Under the pieces are notes generated by a model that did not search any database, was not told where the DNA came from, and worked only from the letters and a program-made list of their open reading frames with translations. Positions 52,628 through 61,245 of a stretch of 64,000 bases of DNA are shown one piece after another; the first letter of the stretch is position 1; every line of letters starts with the position of its first letter. A program made the position numbers and the translations under genes. This stretch comes from Chitinophaga eiseniae. GTDB taxonomy: Bacteria > Bacteroidota > Bacteroidia > Chitinophagales > Chitinophagaceae. The stretch spans positions 434,001-498,000 of the forward strand of contig NZ_FUWZ01000002.1 in NCBI RefSeq assembly GCF_900167135.1. Direction: 5' to 3'.

Positions 52628-52912
52628 TCATATACTACATGCTCCCAAATCCGTCCAGGGCGAATCATCTCCGGTCCTGGGTGTCTCATTCTGAGTCCAA
52701 TATTTAGCCACCCATTTATGTCCCTGATAAACAACCAAATATCCCCCTGTATAGGTAGTGGTGGAAGACCACGGCATAATGCCCTTACAATCCACACCAC
52801 GATAGATGGCCTTCATATCAGGATAACGATACCGGGAATCGGAGGAATTAGCGGAAATCATGGCTCCGCAAAGGATAGGAATAAACAAAAGCGTCTTGGA
52901 GAATACATGCAT
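52628..52912 (-). CDS. small secreted chitin-binding protein (CBM5/12)
   Basis: This protein of about 94 residues has a signal peptide (MHVFSKTLLFIPILCGAMIS, from ATG 52912) and essentially one carbohydrate-binding module of family 5/12: WSSTTTYTGGYLVVYQGHKW, then VAKYWTQNETP and SPWTDLG, with the exposed aromatic residues that bind chitin. There is no catalytic domain. Two Cys (VDCKG and GACSI) may form a disulfide. A longer frame to 52939 adds nine residues. It would attach to chitin or fungal walls, in keeping with a chitin-degrading lifestyle. Confidence 0.75.
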   Translation of the reverse strand: MHVFSKTLLFIPILCGAMISANSSDSRYRYPDMKAIYRGVDCKGIMPWSSTTTYTGGYLVVYQGHKWVAKYWTQNETPRTGDDSPWTDLGACSI

Positions 52913-53260
52913 ACAGGTTAATTTTTTAGAAGTAAACACTAACCTAATCTACAAATGGAGCCTGCAACGTGACCTCACCTCCACCACACCGGCAGGAACA
53001 TCATATTATCCGATTTTTTTAAGTACAAAAACCGTCAATGTTACAACATTGAAAAAATTTCTCCTAAATTAGACCGGCACGACCTTTTTCTTTCAAATTC
53101 CTCAAAATATTAAACCTATGCAGGTCACAACCCACTTGCTGATTTCCTCCCACTATATATACTCATAGTATTCCACCTTCTTATGCTGAACATCCGCTCC
53201 ATGGCATTGCTCCGCGGCTAAAGACAGGAGAGGAACATCTGTTTAATGTAATCCGCAATT
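52913..53260 (+). other. upstream region of the peptide genes
   Basis: About 350 bases hold no larger gene. The part 53183-53260 is the first copy of a leader that recurs at 53444-53517 before the second peptide gene. Short stems around CTCC and GGAG flank the conserved GGCTAAAGACAGGAG. Confidence 0.45.
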
Positions 53261-53416
53261 ATGAAAAAGAAAACGTTTCCGAAAAAACTGCAGCTGGCAA
53301 AAATGAAAATCGCCATCCTGAATCCTAACCAGCTCAAACAGAAAGAATTTATCTGCGAGACCTCTTATGCAGAAACGACTTGCCGTAACTGCGTGGAAAC
53401 TATCCTTTGCCTCTAA
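53261..53416 (+). CDS. lanthipeptide-like RiPP precursor 1
   Basis: This 51-residue peptide starts MKKKTFPKKLQLAKMKIAIL and ends in a Cys-rich core from about residue 31: C32, T34, S35, T39, T40, C41, C44, T47 and C50. The leader pattern LxLxKxxIxxLN resembles class I lanthipeptide leaders of Bacteroidota, a group including the pinensins of Chitinophaga. Four Cys and five Ser/Thr in a 20-residue core suit lanthionine formation. There is no double-Gly cleavage site. The second gene encodes a paralogue with the same Cys/Thr spacing. No LanB, LanC or peptidase gene is in the window. The class is inference from the leader and core. Confidence 0.65.
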   Translation: MKKKTFPKKLQLAKMKIAILNPNQLKQKEFICETSYAETTCRNCVETILCL

Positions 53417-53517
53417 CAGGTAAAGACGGACCGTCACACTTCAATGCTGAACATCCACTCCACGGCATTGCCTCCCCGGCTAAAGACAGGAGGGGACTAT
53501 TCATGTAATCCACATTT

Positions 53518-53670
53518 ATGAAAAAGAACACCTTTCCCAAAAAACTCCAGCTGGCAAAAGTAAAAATCTCTGCATTGAATGTTACGCCTCCGAAACAAGG
53601 CTTCATCTGCCTGACTTCTTTCGACCAGACTACCTGCCCTGGCTGCCGTCGGACAATAGACTGCGTATAA
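53518..53670 (+). CDS. lanthipeptide-like RiPP precursor 2
   Basis: This 50-residue paralogue of the preceding peptide starts MKKNTFPKKLQLAKVKISAL. Its core from about residue 29 has C31, T33, S34, T38, T39, C40, C43, T46 and C49, the same order and spacing as the first peptide (FIC, TS, TTC, C, TI, C). The leader ends differ (NVTPPKQG against NPNQLKQKE), while the core Cys/Ser/Thr pattern is fixed, which argues for selection on the modified product. It lies in the second unit of a 261-base tandem duplication and is followed by a terminator 12 bases after its stop. Confidence 0.65.
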   Translation: MKKNTFPKKLQLAKVKISALNVTPPKQGFICLTSFDQTTCPGCRRTIDCV

Positions 53671-53681
53671 TTTAAAAAAAC

Positions 53682-53720
53682 AACCATGCCAAAGGCCACA
53701 ACCGCTGGCATGGTTCTTTT
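53682..53720 (+). terminator. terminator after the peptide genes
   Basis: AACCATGCCA (53682-53691) pairs perfectly with TGGCATGGTT (53706-53715), followed by CTTTT. It is preceded by seven A, so it can also end the convergent AraC gene. Confidence 0.8.
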
Positions 53721-53730
53721 CCCTCAACCT

Positions 53731-54549
53731 TTACGCTTTATACTGTCTGCTCAACAGCTCCGTAGGGGTGTATCCAAAGTGCTTTTTAAAAGCAAAAGAG
53801 AAATGGGAAAGGTTTTCAAAACCCACCTCATAACAAACATCCACCGGCCTGGCATTTTTTTCTGCCAGCTGATAGTGCGCCAGTTCCAACCGCTTTTGTG
53901 TAAGCCACCGTTGCGGCGTTGAATGAAAGGACTTCTGAAAATCCCGTTTAAAAGTTGTCAGGCTACGCCCTGTAAGATATCCGAATTTTTCCAACGGCAG
54001 ATTGAACATGAAGTTCTTTTCCATATAACTCACCAAATCGATCTTTCCGGGCTCATCGAAATTCGCCAGTATATTATCCACGTCCTTATCAATCGTACGT
54101 AAAATACTAATGGCTTCCGTTATCTTCAGCGAGGCAATGTCCTGCGGAAGCTCCTTCATATCAAAATAAGGAATCAAAGAAGACAAGCAGCTTTCCAATA
54201 AAGGATGATTATTATAGGAAAGGATTTTCCGGGCTGTTTGCATCTGAGGCTGTATGTCCAGCTTTGCATAATATTCGCGCAATCTGGCTGTTGAAAGATG
54301 CATCACCACTGTCTTATGCGGCTGTCCGTTTTTAGGATAATTAATAATCGTCGCCAATTGGTTTCGTGGAATCAGGAAAATATCACCCTGCTTAAAAAAG
54401 TACGTAGCTTCAGCCTGTACGATCTTCGTCTCACCGGATATAAACCACACCAGCATATGCTGGTCAAACATGATGTCTGACTTAAAAAAGCTGTCCTCAT
54501 AGCAGGAAAGCTTTATATCTTCTGTGATATATTGGGCTATATACTTCAT
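53731..54549 (-). CDS. AraC family transcriptional regulator
   Basis: This 272-residue regulator has an N-terminal cupin-like sensing region (about 1-165; MLVWFISGETKIVQAEATYF, GDIFLIPRNQLATI) and a C-terminal pair of helix-turn-helix motifs (about 180-272; FGYLTGRSLTTFKRDFQKSF, then VCYEVGFENLSHFSFAFKKH with the family end FGYTPTELL). The start at 54549 (MKYIAQYITEDIKL) is preferred to one 45 bases upstream. It follows the SDR gene by 71 bases on the same strand. Its likely binding site is the pair of 17-bp direct repeats upstream of that gene. Confidence 0.92.
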   Translation of the reverse strand: MKYIAQYITEDIKLSCYEDSFFKSDIMFDQHMLVWFISGETKIVQAEATYFFKQGDIFLIPRNQLATIINYPKNGQPHKTVVMHLSTARLREYYAKLDIQPQMQTARKILSYNNHPLLESCLSSLIPYFDMKELPQDIASLKITEAISILRTIDKDVDNILANFDEPGKIDLVSYMEKNFMFNLPLEKFGYLTGRSLTTFKRDFQKSFHSTPQRWLTQKRLELAHYQLAEKNARPVDVCYEVGFENLSHFSFAFKKHFGYTPTELLSRQYKA

Positions 54550-54620
54550 GGTCGGAAAAAATGATCTGTGTAAACAACGAAACCGCTTCACCAATCAAAA
54601 ATAACATTATAATTCTGTTC

Positions 54621-55604
54621 CTATAAACGGATCGGGATGTTAAATGTAATTCCTGTCAGTTCTTCACTCATTGCCCATAGCCGTTTTGCATTATCCTCAT
54701 CCAATGAATACGGTTTCACGCTCGTGGATGCTGCAATATCCCCGTCTTCGCAATACACGCCGCCGATATTGTTTAACAAGGGGCTCGTAGCACACCAAAT
54801 GGTGGTAGCAGCGCCCTGCGGCACCGTCTTCAAAGAAGCGGCCACTTCGGGCAACAAATTCCCTTCCGCATCACAAAAACCCATTTTTTGAAACAACTCC
54901 GGCGGCGCCTCTCTGCCCAATTCTGTTCCTCCGATGGAGCCGGGGTTTACTGCGTATACCCTTACGTTTGATGAGCGGGCACGGTTATCCATTTCAAGGG
55001 AGAACAAATTGACAGCGGTCTTGGACTGTCCATATCCCAGCAGCGTCTCATACTCCCGACTCAGGAAATGAGGGTCTTCAAAGCTGAAATCACCAAACTG
55101 GTGCCCGCCTGAAGAAAGATTAACCACCCTGGCCCCACCCGCTTTCTGCAATGCAGTCCACAGCCTCGCCGTAAGCTGAAATAAAGACAGATAGTTGACA
55201 ACCAGTTGTGATTCATATCCGCGCTTATCTCTCCGCAACGGCACCCACATTATACCGGCGTTATTGATCAACAGATGCAGCGGCCTTCCGGACGCCAGGA
55301 AGGTGGTGGCAAAGTCATCAACAGAATCAGGGTTCATCAGGTCCATGGAAACTAATTCCACATTACCAACACCCTGTAAGTTTCTTTTTGCCTTTTCAAC
55401 ATCACGGGCAGGTACAATGACCGTTGCTCCCGCAGCTGCAAGCACCCTGGTGGTCTCAAGGCCAATACCGGTATTTCCTCCGGTTACGATGGCTATTTTG
55501 CCGCTGAGATCGACACCGCCGATAACATCACTTGTTGTAGACTTCGCGTTAAATCCTGAACCCAAAGGAATTTGCAGCGCTCCCTGATAATTGTTCTGTT
55601 TCAT
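54621..55604 (-). CDS. short-chain dehydrogenase/reductase
   Basis: This 327-residue NAD(P)-dependent oxidoreductase starts at 55604 (MKQNNYQGALQIPLGSGF). The cofactor motif is TGGNTGIGLET, followed by NNAGIMWVP. The catalytic set is the Ser of NLSSGGHQFG and the YGQSK segment (Tyr and Lys), then NPGSIGGTELGRE. It resembles SDRs related to retinol dehydrogenases and WW-domain oxidoreductases; substrate unknown. It is first in a probable operon with the AraC regulator. Its upstream region has a TACTTTTG box and two operator-like repeats. Confidence 0.92.
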   Translation of the reverse strand: MKQNNYQGALQIPLGSGFNAKSTTSDVIGGVDLSGKIAIVTGGNTGIGLETTRVLAAAGATVIVPARDVEKAKRNLQGVGNVELVSMDLMNPDSVDDFATTFLASGRPLHLLINNAGIMWVPLRRDKRGYESQLVVNYLSLFQLTARLWTALQKAGGARVVNLSSGGHQFGDFSFEDPHFLSREYETLLGYGQSKTAVNLFSLEMDNRARSSNVRVYAVNPGSIGGTELGREAPPELFQKMGFCDAEGNLLPEVAASLKTVPQGAATTIWCATSPLLNNIGGVYCEDGDIAASTSVKPYSLDEDNAKRLWAMSEELTGITFNIPIRL

Positions 55605-55625
55605 ATTGTAGTTGTTTTGTTGAAA

Positions 55626-55692
55626 CAAAAGTAGCACACCTGAAATCCACTGACTTTGTTCAGAAGTCCGATTTTACTTTGTTTAAAAGTCC
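55626..55692 (-). promoter_or_regulatory. SDR-araC promoter with direct-repeat operator
   Basis: TACTTTTG (55633-55626, minus strand) is the -7 box. Upstream lie two near-identical 17-mers, ACTTTGTTCAGAAGTCC (55653-55669) and ACTTTGTTTAAAAGTCC (55676-55692), as written on the plus strand, 23 bp apart and differing at two positions. The first overlaps the -33 position. Spacing and orientation suit an AraC-family activator. Confidence 0.7.
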
Positions 55693-55716
55693 AGCTATAA
55701 TAACAGTATTTAACAG

Positions 55717-55746
55717 CAAAAAGGGCTGCCCTTCCGGAACAGCCCT
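55717..55746 (-). terminator. terminator of the fasciclin/Oar operon
   Basis: AGGGCTG (55722-55728) pairs with CAGCCCT (55740-55746). On the minus strand TTTTTGC follows. It lies 24 bases past the TIG/NHL gene stop. Confidence 0.85.
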
Positions 55747-55770
55747 ACCCTTTCTCAAATGCAAGCACCC

Positions 55771-57936
55771 TTACTTAAGCACAATTTTTCTGATGGCTCT
55801 GTTATTCGGATCAGAGATATAAATAGTTCCGTCCTTGTCGATAGCCAGGTCCGCTATCAGACCGATCTTCGCCTTATCCAGACTGCCATCTTCAAAGCCT
55901 TTTGACAACTTCACCGCCGTACTTACCTGCCCGGTGGACAAGTCCAGTTTACGCAACGCATAGTTATGAGCGTCTGCGATCAGCAGGTTTTGTTCATGGT
56001 CCAGCAACAGTGAAGAGATAGTACCTCCAAACAACGCAGAAGATACAGGCCCGTCCTGGTAACCAACGGACGATCCTACCCAGGTAAGCTTATTGTTACC
56101 CAACTGTTGCCAGTAGAAGGTAGGCTCATACTTGTCTCCCACTACGAACAGATCATTGTTGTTACTAATGGCAATTCTGATTTCTTCTGCCGTCCGTGGG
56201 AACACATTTTCCGATATACCATTGGGATATACCCTGAACACACCTCTGTACAGCTGCGTATAGTAGAGGTTACCCTTTTTATCTCTCGTCAGCGAACCGA
56301 CGTCATTCGGCAAACCACTTTTCAGTGTCGTCACCTCACCCTGCGGCGTGATCTTACGGAGAGCGCCACCATTATTAGATACCTCCGAAACATAGATATT
56401 ATCGTTTTCATCCAGCACCAAACCGTATATATTTCCCAAACGGGCATTTCTGCCATTACCGTCGGCTACACCACGTTCATTAGGTTCTCCCGCAAAAATA
56501 GACACGTCACCAGCAGGTGTCACTTTGGAGATATAGTTTTCACGGGTGTTAGACACAAATACGTTACCCTGTCTATCTACCACCAGCGGACCAATGAAAG
56601 CTCCCATCTGATTGGTCAGTGTGAACAAACCGGAACGGCTGAACGGAACAGGGCTTTCCGCTACCAGTGCAGCACGTTTCACTTTTACAGGACCGGTGGT
56701 CAGGTTGGCCGGCGTCATCACTTCCAGCGTGGTCGCTGTCGCGTTGAGTATCTGCGCTACTACGCCGTTGAACGTCACTTCGTTTTCGGCAGGGTTTACG
56801 CTGAAACCGGTACCCGTGATCACTACTTTAGTGCCGGCCAAACCACTGGCAGGTTCCATTTTAAGAATACCCAGATTTTGTTCTGTAAACTCCGGCCCTT
56901 TCACCGGCTGATCATTCACGCTTACCATGACCGTTCCTTTGCCCATACCTGCCGGTAACACTACCGTAAGACGCAGATTGGTCGCTTCTTTTACCACTGC
57001 CTTCACATTGTTGATCGTCACTACGTTTTCATCTGCCACAGTGCTGAAATCTTTCCCATCAATGATCATCTCAGCCCCGGCCGGACCACTGAGTGGGCTC
57101 ACCAGCCGCAGCGAAGGCGGGGGGACTACTGTAAACGACGGACCTACAATTTTCTGTCCGTTGATGGTAACTGCCAGCGGGCCGCTGGTCAGTCCTTCCG
57201 GCGCTATGGCCACCAGCTTGCCAACAGCCACTTCTGCTACGACAGCTTTCTTACCGTTGAACTCCACCACGTTATCAGCAGCCACCGCAGCGAAGCCCTC
57301 ACCGCTAATGGTTACACGGGTACCCTGGCCACCGGTCAACGGTTTAATACTGCTGATCGTCTGAAACTGGAAAGGCTGCCCCACAGATACCATCCCGTCT
57401 ACCTTCACCGTCACTGGTCCGCTTCCGGCGCCTTCCGGCACGGTAGCTACCAGGGAGGTATCGCTGGCACTCACCACGGTAGCGGACTTCCCGTTGATCA
57501 GCACCTCAACAGGCGATTTCAGGCTGCTGAAACCGGCGCCGCTGATACGTATCTGCGTACCCGCGGTACCGTTAGGCGGAAATATTTTCTGCACGCTTAA
57601 CTTCTGGTAGGTATACTCACCTACCGTCAGTGACTTGCTTCCGTTGGAAAAGGTAACGGTGCCGCTCTGCCCTTTTTCCGGCGCACGCACCACCAGCAAA
57701 GTATCCGTGGTACTCAACACTTCTGCATCGGTACCGTTAAAGGATATGCTGGCTTTTCCGTCAGAGAAGCCGCTGCCGGTAATAGTTACCAGCGTACCTG
57801 CATTGCCGCTGTTAGGATAATAACTTTTGACCTCGAACGGGACTACCGCCGCTATTTTATCTTTTTTGCAGGCCTGTATAATACCCATGAGGCATAACAG
57901 CAATCCCGCCACTAAATATGTTGTGAGCTTTTGCAT
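55771..57936 (-). CDS. lipoprotein with five IPT/TIG domains and NHL repeats
   Basis: This 721-residue lipoprotein has lipobox IIQAC (C23). Five IPT/TIG immunoglobulin-like domains start near residues 36, 115, 195, 275 and 355, each with a form of SGxxGTxVTIxGxGF. The C-terminal 280 residues form NHL-type beta-propeller repeats (GPLVVDRQGNVFVSN, YGLVLDENDNIYVSE, IADLAIDKDGTIYISDPNN). Such surface proteins bind glycans or proteins; in SusCD-like systems TIG lipoproteins help capture substrate. It is the last gene of the operon, 12 bases after the Oar-like receptor gene. Confidence 0.9.
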   Translation of the reverse strand: MQKLTTYLVAGLLLCLMGIIQACKKDKIAAVVPFEVKSYYPNSGNAGTLVTITGSGFSDGKASISFNGTDAEVLSTTDTLLVVRAPEKGQSGTVTFSNGSKSLTVGEYTYQKLSVQKIFPPNGTAGTQIRISGAGFSSLKSPVEVLINGKSATVVSASDTSLVATVPEGAGSGPVTVKVDGMVSVGQPFQFQTISSIKPLTGGQGTRVTISGEGFAAVAADNVVEFNGKKAVVAEVAVGKLVAIAPEGLTSGPLAVTINGQKIVGPSFTVVPPPSLRLVSPLSGPAGAEMIIDGKDFSTVADENVVTINNVKAVVKEATNLRLTVVLPAGMGKGTVMVSVNDQPVKGPEFTEQNLGILKMEPASGLAGTKVVITGTGFSVNPAENEVTFNGVVAQILNATATTLEVMTPANLTTGPVKVKRAALVAESPVPFSRSGLFTLTNQMGAFIGPLVVDRQGNVFVSNTRENYISKVTPAGDVSIFAGEPNERGVADGNGRNARLGNIYGLVLDENDNIYVSEVSNNGGALRKITPQGEVTTLKSGLPNDVGSLTRDKKGNLYYTQLYRGVFRVYPNGISENVFPRTAEEIRIAISNNNDLFVVGDKYEPTFYWQQLGNNKLTWVGSSVGYQDGPVSSALFGGTISSLLLDHEQNLLIADAHNYALRKLDLSTGQVSTAVKLSKGFEDGSLDKAKIGLIADLAIDKDGTIYISDPNNRAIRKIVLK

Positions 57937-57948
57937 ATCGTCTGTTGT

Positions 57949-60900
57949 TTAAAAGGTGTAACGCAGTCCCAGCTGCACCTGGTAACGGGAACCGAAATAA
58001 TCAATGGAATAGGGCGTACCGGGGTCCGAGAAAGTGTATACCGGTATGCCGCCCTTGTTTTGCTCCGGCGGGAACAGGGTAGGCGTTAAACCAACACTGG
58101 CGGTAGAGTTAAAGGTATTGGGAGAGAAATAACTGATACCCCAGTTGCGGTTCAGCATATTGGTCAGGTTCACCACATCCGCCGTGAAAGTGATAAAATG
58201 TGTTTTCAGCTTACGCAGGTGGAACTCCTGCGCAAAGTGCAGGTCTGCCTGCACGTTCCACGGTGTGCGGCCCATATTTCTTTCGGTAAAATTCCCCCTT
58301 CTGCTGCTCAGGTATTTATTGCCGTCAACGTAACGGTTAAACGCTTCGGCTTGTTCAGCGGCCGTAATCTGTTGTCCGTTGCTGGTATAATCCCTGAAGA
58401 AACGGACCGCCTCTTCTGTCTGCGGGATATACGCCAGGCTCACCTGCTGCGGCAATCCCTGTACGCTGTTGTTCACAACGCCGTAGGTGAACGGGCTGCC
58501 CGACTGCGCACTGAAGAACAGGCTGAGCGTGCTCACCCACGTTTCATTCCACGCCTTGCGATAGCTGGCATTCACCACAAAACGGTGACGGATGTCGAAG
58601 TTGGAATAAGCCAGTGGTGCATTGTTCGGGCTCAACGCCTGGTTCAGCTGCCAGTTGGATTCCATGGAGTTACGGATACCATTGAAGGCGTCCTTGCTCT
58701 GACCGTAGGTATATGCGCCTGACAGATATAAACCGCTGGTGAAGTTTTTGCTGGCGGTACCGGTGATGCTGTAGCGGAAACCTTTATTGGTGTTGCTCAA
58801 CAGGTAAGCATTGGAGAAACGGGGATCAATATTGCCGGAATAAACAGGCTGCTGGCGGTCTTTATCGTAAGCGTAATATTTCGGGTTGTCAGTGATATTT
58901 ACCTGCTGGAAGAAGACCTCTTTTATACTCTTGGTGACCATACCTTCTATTCCAAACTTCCACTGACTGGCAGTAGTTCTGTCGATCGCCAGGCTGGCAC
59001 GCAGGATCTTCGGCATCACAAAATCGTTGTCGATCAGGTCTACCTGTGTTTTACCGGCGTTAGGGTTGTTGATGACTGTACCGTTCTTTTCAATGAAGTC
59101 GGCAATACCGTTTTTGCCCGGCTTGATGGCGTCGCTGCCGGGAGCGAAAGGCTTCTGGTCCGCCTTCTGGTCAAAGGAGCCGTAGTTCACGCCGTTGTTA
59201 TAATAAGCGTAGGCCAGCCATGCAAAAGGAATGCGGCCGGTAAACATACCCACACCGCCACGAACGATCAGGCGCTGATCTCCCAGCCAATCGTAACGGA
59301 AGCCTAAGCGCGGAGATATCTGCACCTTTCCGAAATACCGGTTCTCAATACGGTTCAGCGGCGTATAGTGGTATGTAGATCCGAAGTAAGGATCAGCGAT
59401 CGCATTGGTCACTTTATCACTCAGCTCCGGTTTGGTGGGCAGATGCGTATAATCGGCACGCAGCCCGGGTGTCACGGTCAGCTTGTCCGTTACCCGGATC
59501 GCGTCCTGGACGTACACGCTATACAGGTTTACATTGAACACAGCGCCGGGGTTGCTCATAATATAGTCACGACTGTTATTGGTGTAATTGTAGCTTCCTC
59601 TTACGCGGTAAGGCGTATTACGCAGATAGTCGTCGATGCTCAGGTAGTCTACGCGGCCGTTCCAGGCGTTCACGAAGCCGTAGTCGATATGATACAGCTC
59701 ATTGTGTGTCCCCATTAGTACGGTATGTTTGCCTTTGGTCCAGGTGAGATTGTTGGTGATCTCGATGGTACGCTGTTTCATATTGAATACAGACGCCTCC
59801 CTGTCAGTACCCAGGTAGATAGTGGTACCTGGCGTGCGGCCCATGATCTGTACCTGCGGCAACGTAGGATCGCTGAGCGGATCGCGGTAGTCGTGCACGG
59901 TAGTAAAACCGGCGACAAAACTGTTGGACCAGGCGTTATTGAAACGACTTTTCAGTTCAGCAACGGTACTGCTCTGGTTGTTCGTTTGTTTGAAAGCCAT
60001 GCTGCCAAAGCGAAAATCCTGCTGGTCGCGGTCCAGGCTGATAGCGCTGGAAGTAATGGTATTATTACGGACAGACACCTGGTGTTTATCGTTGATGTTC
60101 CAGTCTATACGATTGAAGAATTTATTGGACTCGGAAGAGGAGTTGTACAGCCCCGCAGTGCCCGGGTCGAAGATATCTCCGTAGCGTTTGATCGTCGCCT
60201 GGCGGATATCGTCGGCATCTTTCTCGCTGAGGATACGGGCCGTTTCTTCCTTACCGGCCAGCAGTTGCGCAGGATCTGTTCTGCGGGTGATTTCTTCATT
60301 GGTAAAAAAGAATAGTTTGCTTTTGATGATCGGGAAACCGAGCCGTATACCTGCCTGGTAGTCTTTAAAGTCACTGTTCATTTTGTCACCGTTGCCGGCT
60401 TTGTTTTTACCGATCATGGCAGCGGTGCGGCCGAAGCCGTATACCGAACCGGTGAGGGTATTGGTACCACTGCGGGTGACGGCATTCACACTACCGCCGG
60501 TGAAGTTACCGATCTTCACGTCGAAGGGGGCGAGATATACCTGCATGTCTTCGATCGCGTCGAGGGAAACGGGGTTGGTGCGGGTGCTGCTGCCGGGCTG
60601 GCCGGAAGTGCCGCTTTGTCCGCCCATAGATGGACTGAAGCCAATCGCATCGTTGTTGATGGCGCCGTCGATGGTAACGTTGTTGTAACGGAAGTTGGAG
60701 CCGCCGAAACTATTGTCTTTACTGCCTTGTGGCACCATGCGGGTAATATCCTGTATACTGCGGCTCACCGTCGGCATATTGTTGATCTGGCTACGGCTGA
60801 TGTTCTGGCCGGCGCCGTAGTTATTGGCTTTAGGCCCTGCCTTTGCGCCTTTCACCACCACTTCGGAAAGCTGCTTGCGGTCATCGTTCAGCACTATATT

Positions 60901-61227
60901 CAACAGCTGCGGTTCTCCCAGGCGCACGGTCACGTTCTGGTATTTTTGCGGCGCCATGCCCATCATGGTCACGGTAACAGTGTATGGGCCGCCGATACGC
61001 ATACCCAATATGTGGTAACGGCCGCCTGCGTCGGATATCACCGGGTAGCGGGTACCGGAAGGTTCGTGCAGTGCGATGACGGTCGCTCCCGGCAAAGCCT
61101 GCCCCTGGCCGTCTTGTACCTTCCCCGTCAGGCCGCCGGAGGTTTCCTGCGCCTTGCCGGCCAGAGACGCCAACAGCAGCAGCAGGAAAGAATATATTGT
61201 TACAATTAGTTTTTTTGTGTTCATCAC
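57949..61227 (-). CDS. Oar-like TonB-dependent receptor
   Basis: This 1092-residue outer-membrane protein has a signal peptide (ending LAGKAQ), a carboxypeptidase-regulatory-like domain (about 31-125; GGLTGKVQDGQGQALPGATV), a plug (about 135-270; NNMPTVSRSIQDITRMVP, FRYNNVTIDGAINND) and a long barrel ending in YQVQLGLRYTF. This layout is that of Oar-type receptors, which relate to SusC. No SusD gene accompanies it; instead it sits between fasciclin lipoprotein genes (18 bases upstream) and the TIG/NHL lipoprotein gene (12 bases downstream). The substrate is unknown. Confidence 0.92.
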   Translation of the reverse strand: MMNTKKLIVTIYSFLLLLLASLAGKAQETSGGLTGKVQDGQGQALPGATVIALHEPSGTRYPVISDAGGRYHILGMRIGGPYTVTVTMMGMAPQKYQNVTVRLGEPQLLNIVLNDDRKQLSEVVVKGAKAGPKANNYGAGQNISRSQINNMPTVSRSIQDITRMVPQGSKDNSFGGSNFRYNNVTIDGAINNDAIGFSPSMGGQSGTSGQPGSSTRTNPVSLDAIEDMQVYLAPFDVKIGNFTGGSVNAVTRSGTNTLTGSVYGFGRTAAMIGKNKAGNGDKMNSDFKDYQAGIRLGFPIIKSKLFFFTNEEITRRTDPAQLLAGKEETARILSEKDADDIRQATIKRYGDIFDPGTAGLYNSSSESNKFFNRIDWNINDKHQVSVRNNTITSSAISLDRDQQDFRFGSMAFKQTNNQSSTVAELKSRFNNAWSNSFVAGFTTVHDYRDPLSDPTLPQVQIMGRTPGTTIYLGTDREASVFNMKQRTIEITNNLTWTKGKHTVLMGTHNELYHIDYGFVNAWNGRVDYLSIDDYLRNTPYRVRGSYNYTNNSRDYIMSNPGAVFNVNLYSVYVQDAIRVTDKLTVTPGLRADYTHLPTKPELSDKVTNAIADPYFGSTYHYTPLNRIENRYFGKVQISPRLGFRYDWLGDQRLIVRGGVGMFTGRIPFAWLAYAYYNNGVNYGSFDQKADQKPFAPGSDAIKPGKNGIADFIEKNGTVINNPNAGKTQVDLIDNDFVMPKILRASLAIDRTTASQWKFGIEGMVTKSIKEVFFQQVNITDNPKYYAYDKDRQQPVYSGNIDPRFSNAYLLSNTNKGFRYSITGTASKNFTSGLYLSGAYTYGQSKDAFNGIRNSMESNWQLNQALSPNNAPLAYSNFDIRHRFVVNASYRKAWNETWVSTLSLFFSAQSGSPFTYGVVNNSVQGLPQQVSLAYIPQTEEAVRFFRDYTSNGQQITAAEQAEAFNRYVDGNKYLSSRRGNFTERNMGRTPWNVQADLHFAQEFHLRKLKTHFITFTADVVNLTNMLNRNWGISYFSPNTFNSTASVGLTPTLFPPEQNKGGIPVYTFSDPGTPYSIDYFGSRYQVQLGLRYTF

Positions 61228-61245
61228 TTAAGATTATAACTGATT

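Larger units (their letters stand above)
53183..53670 (+). repeat. tandem duplication carrying two peptide genes
   Basis: Two units, starting at 53183 and 53444 (period 261 bases), each consist of a leader beginning ATGCTGAACATCC, a conserved GGCTAAAGACAGGAG, and a Cys-rich peptide gene. The leader bases are at least as well kept as the coding part, suggesting a regulatory function. Confidence 0.8.

Noticed and set aside
53183..53218. Short frame MLNIRSMALLRG before the first peptide gene
   Set aside because: The frame is not conserved in the second copy of the leader, which argues against coding.
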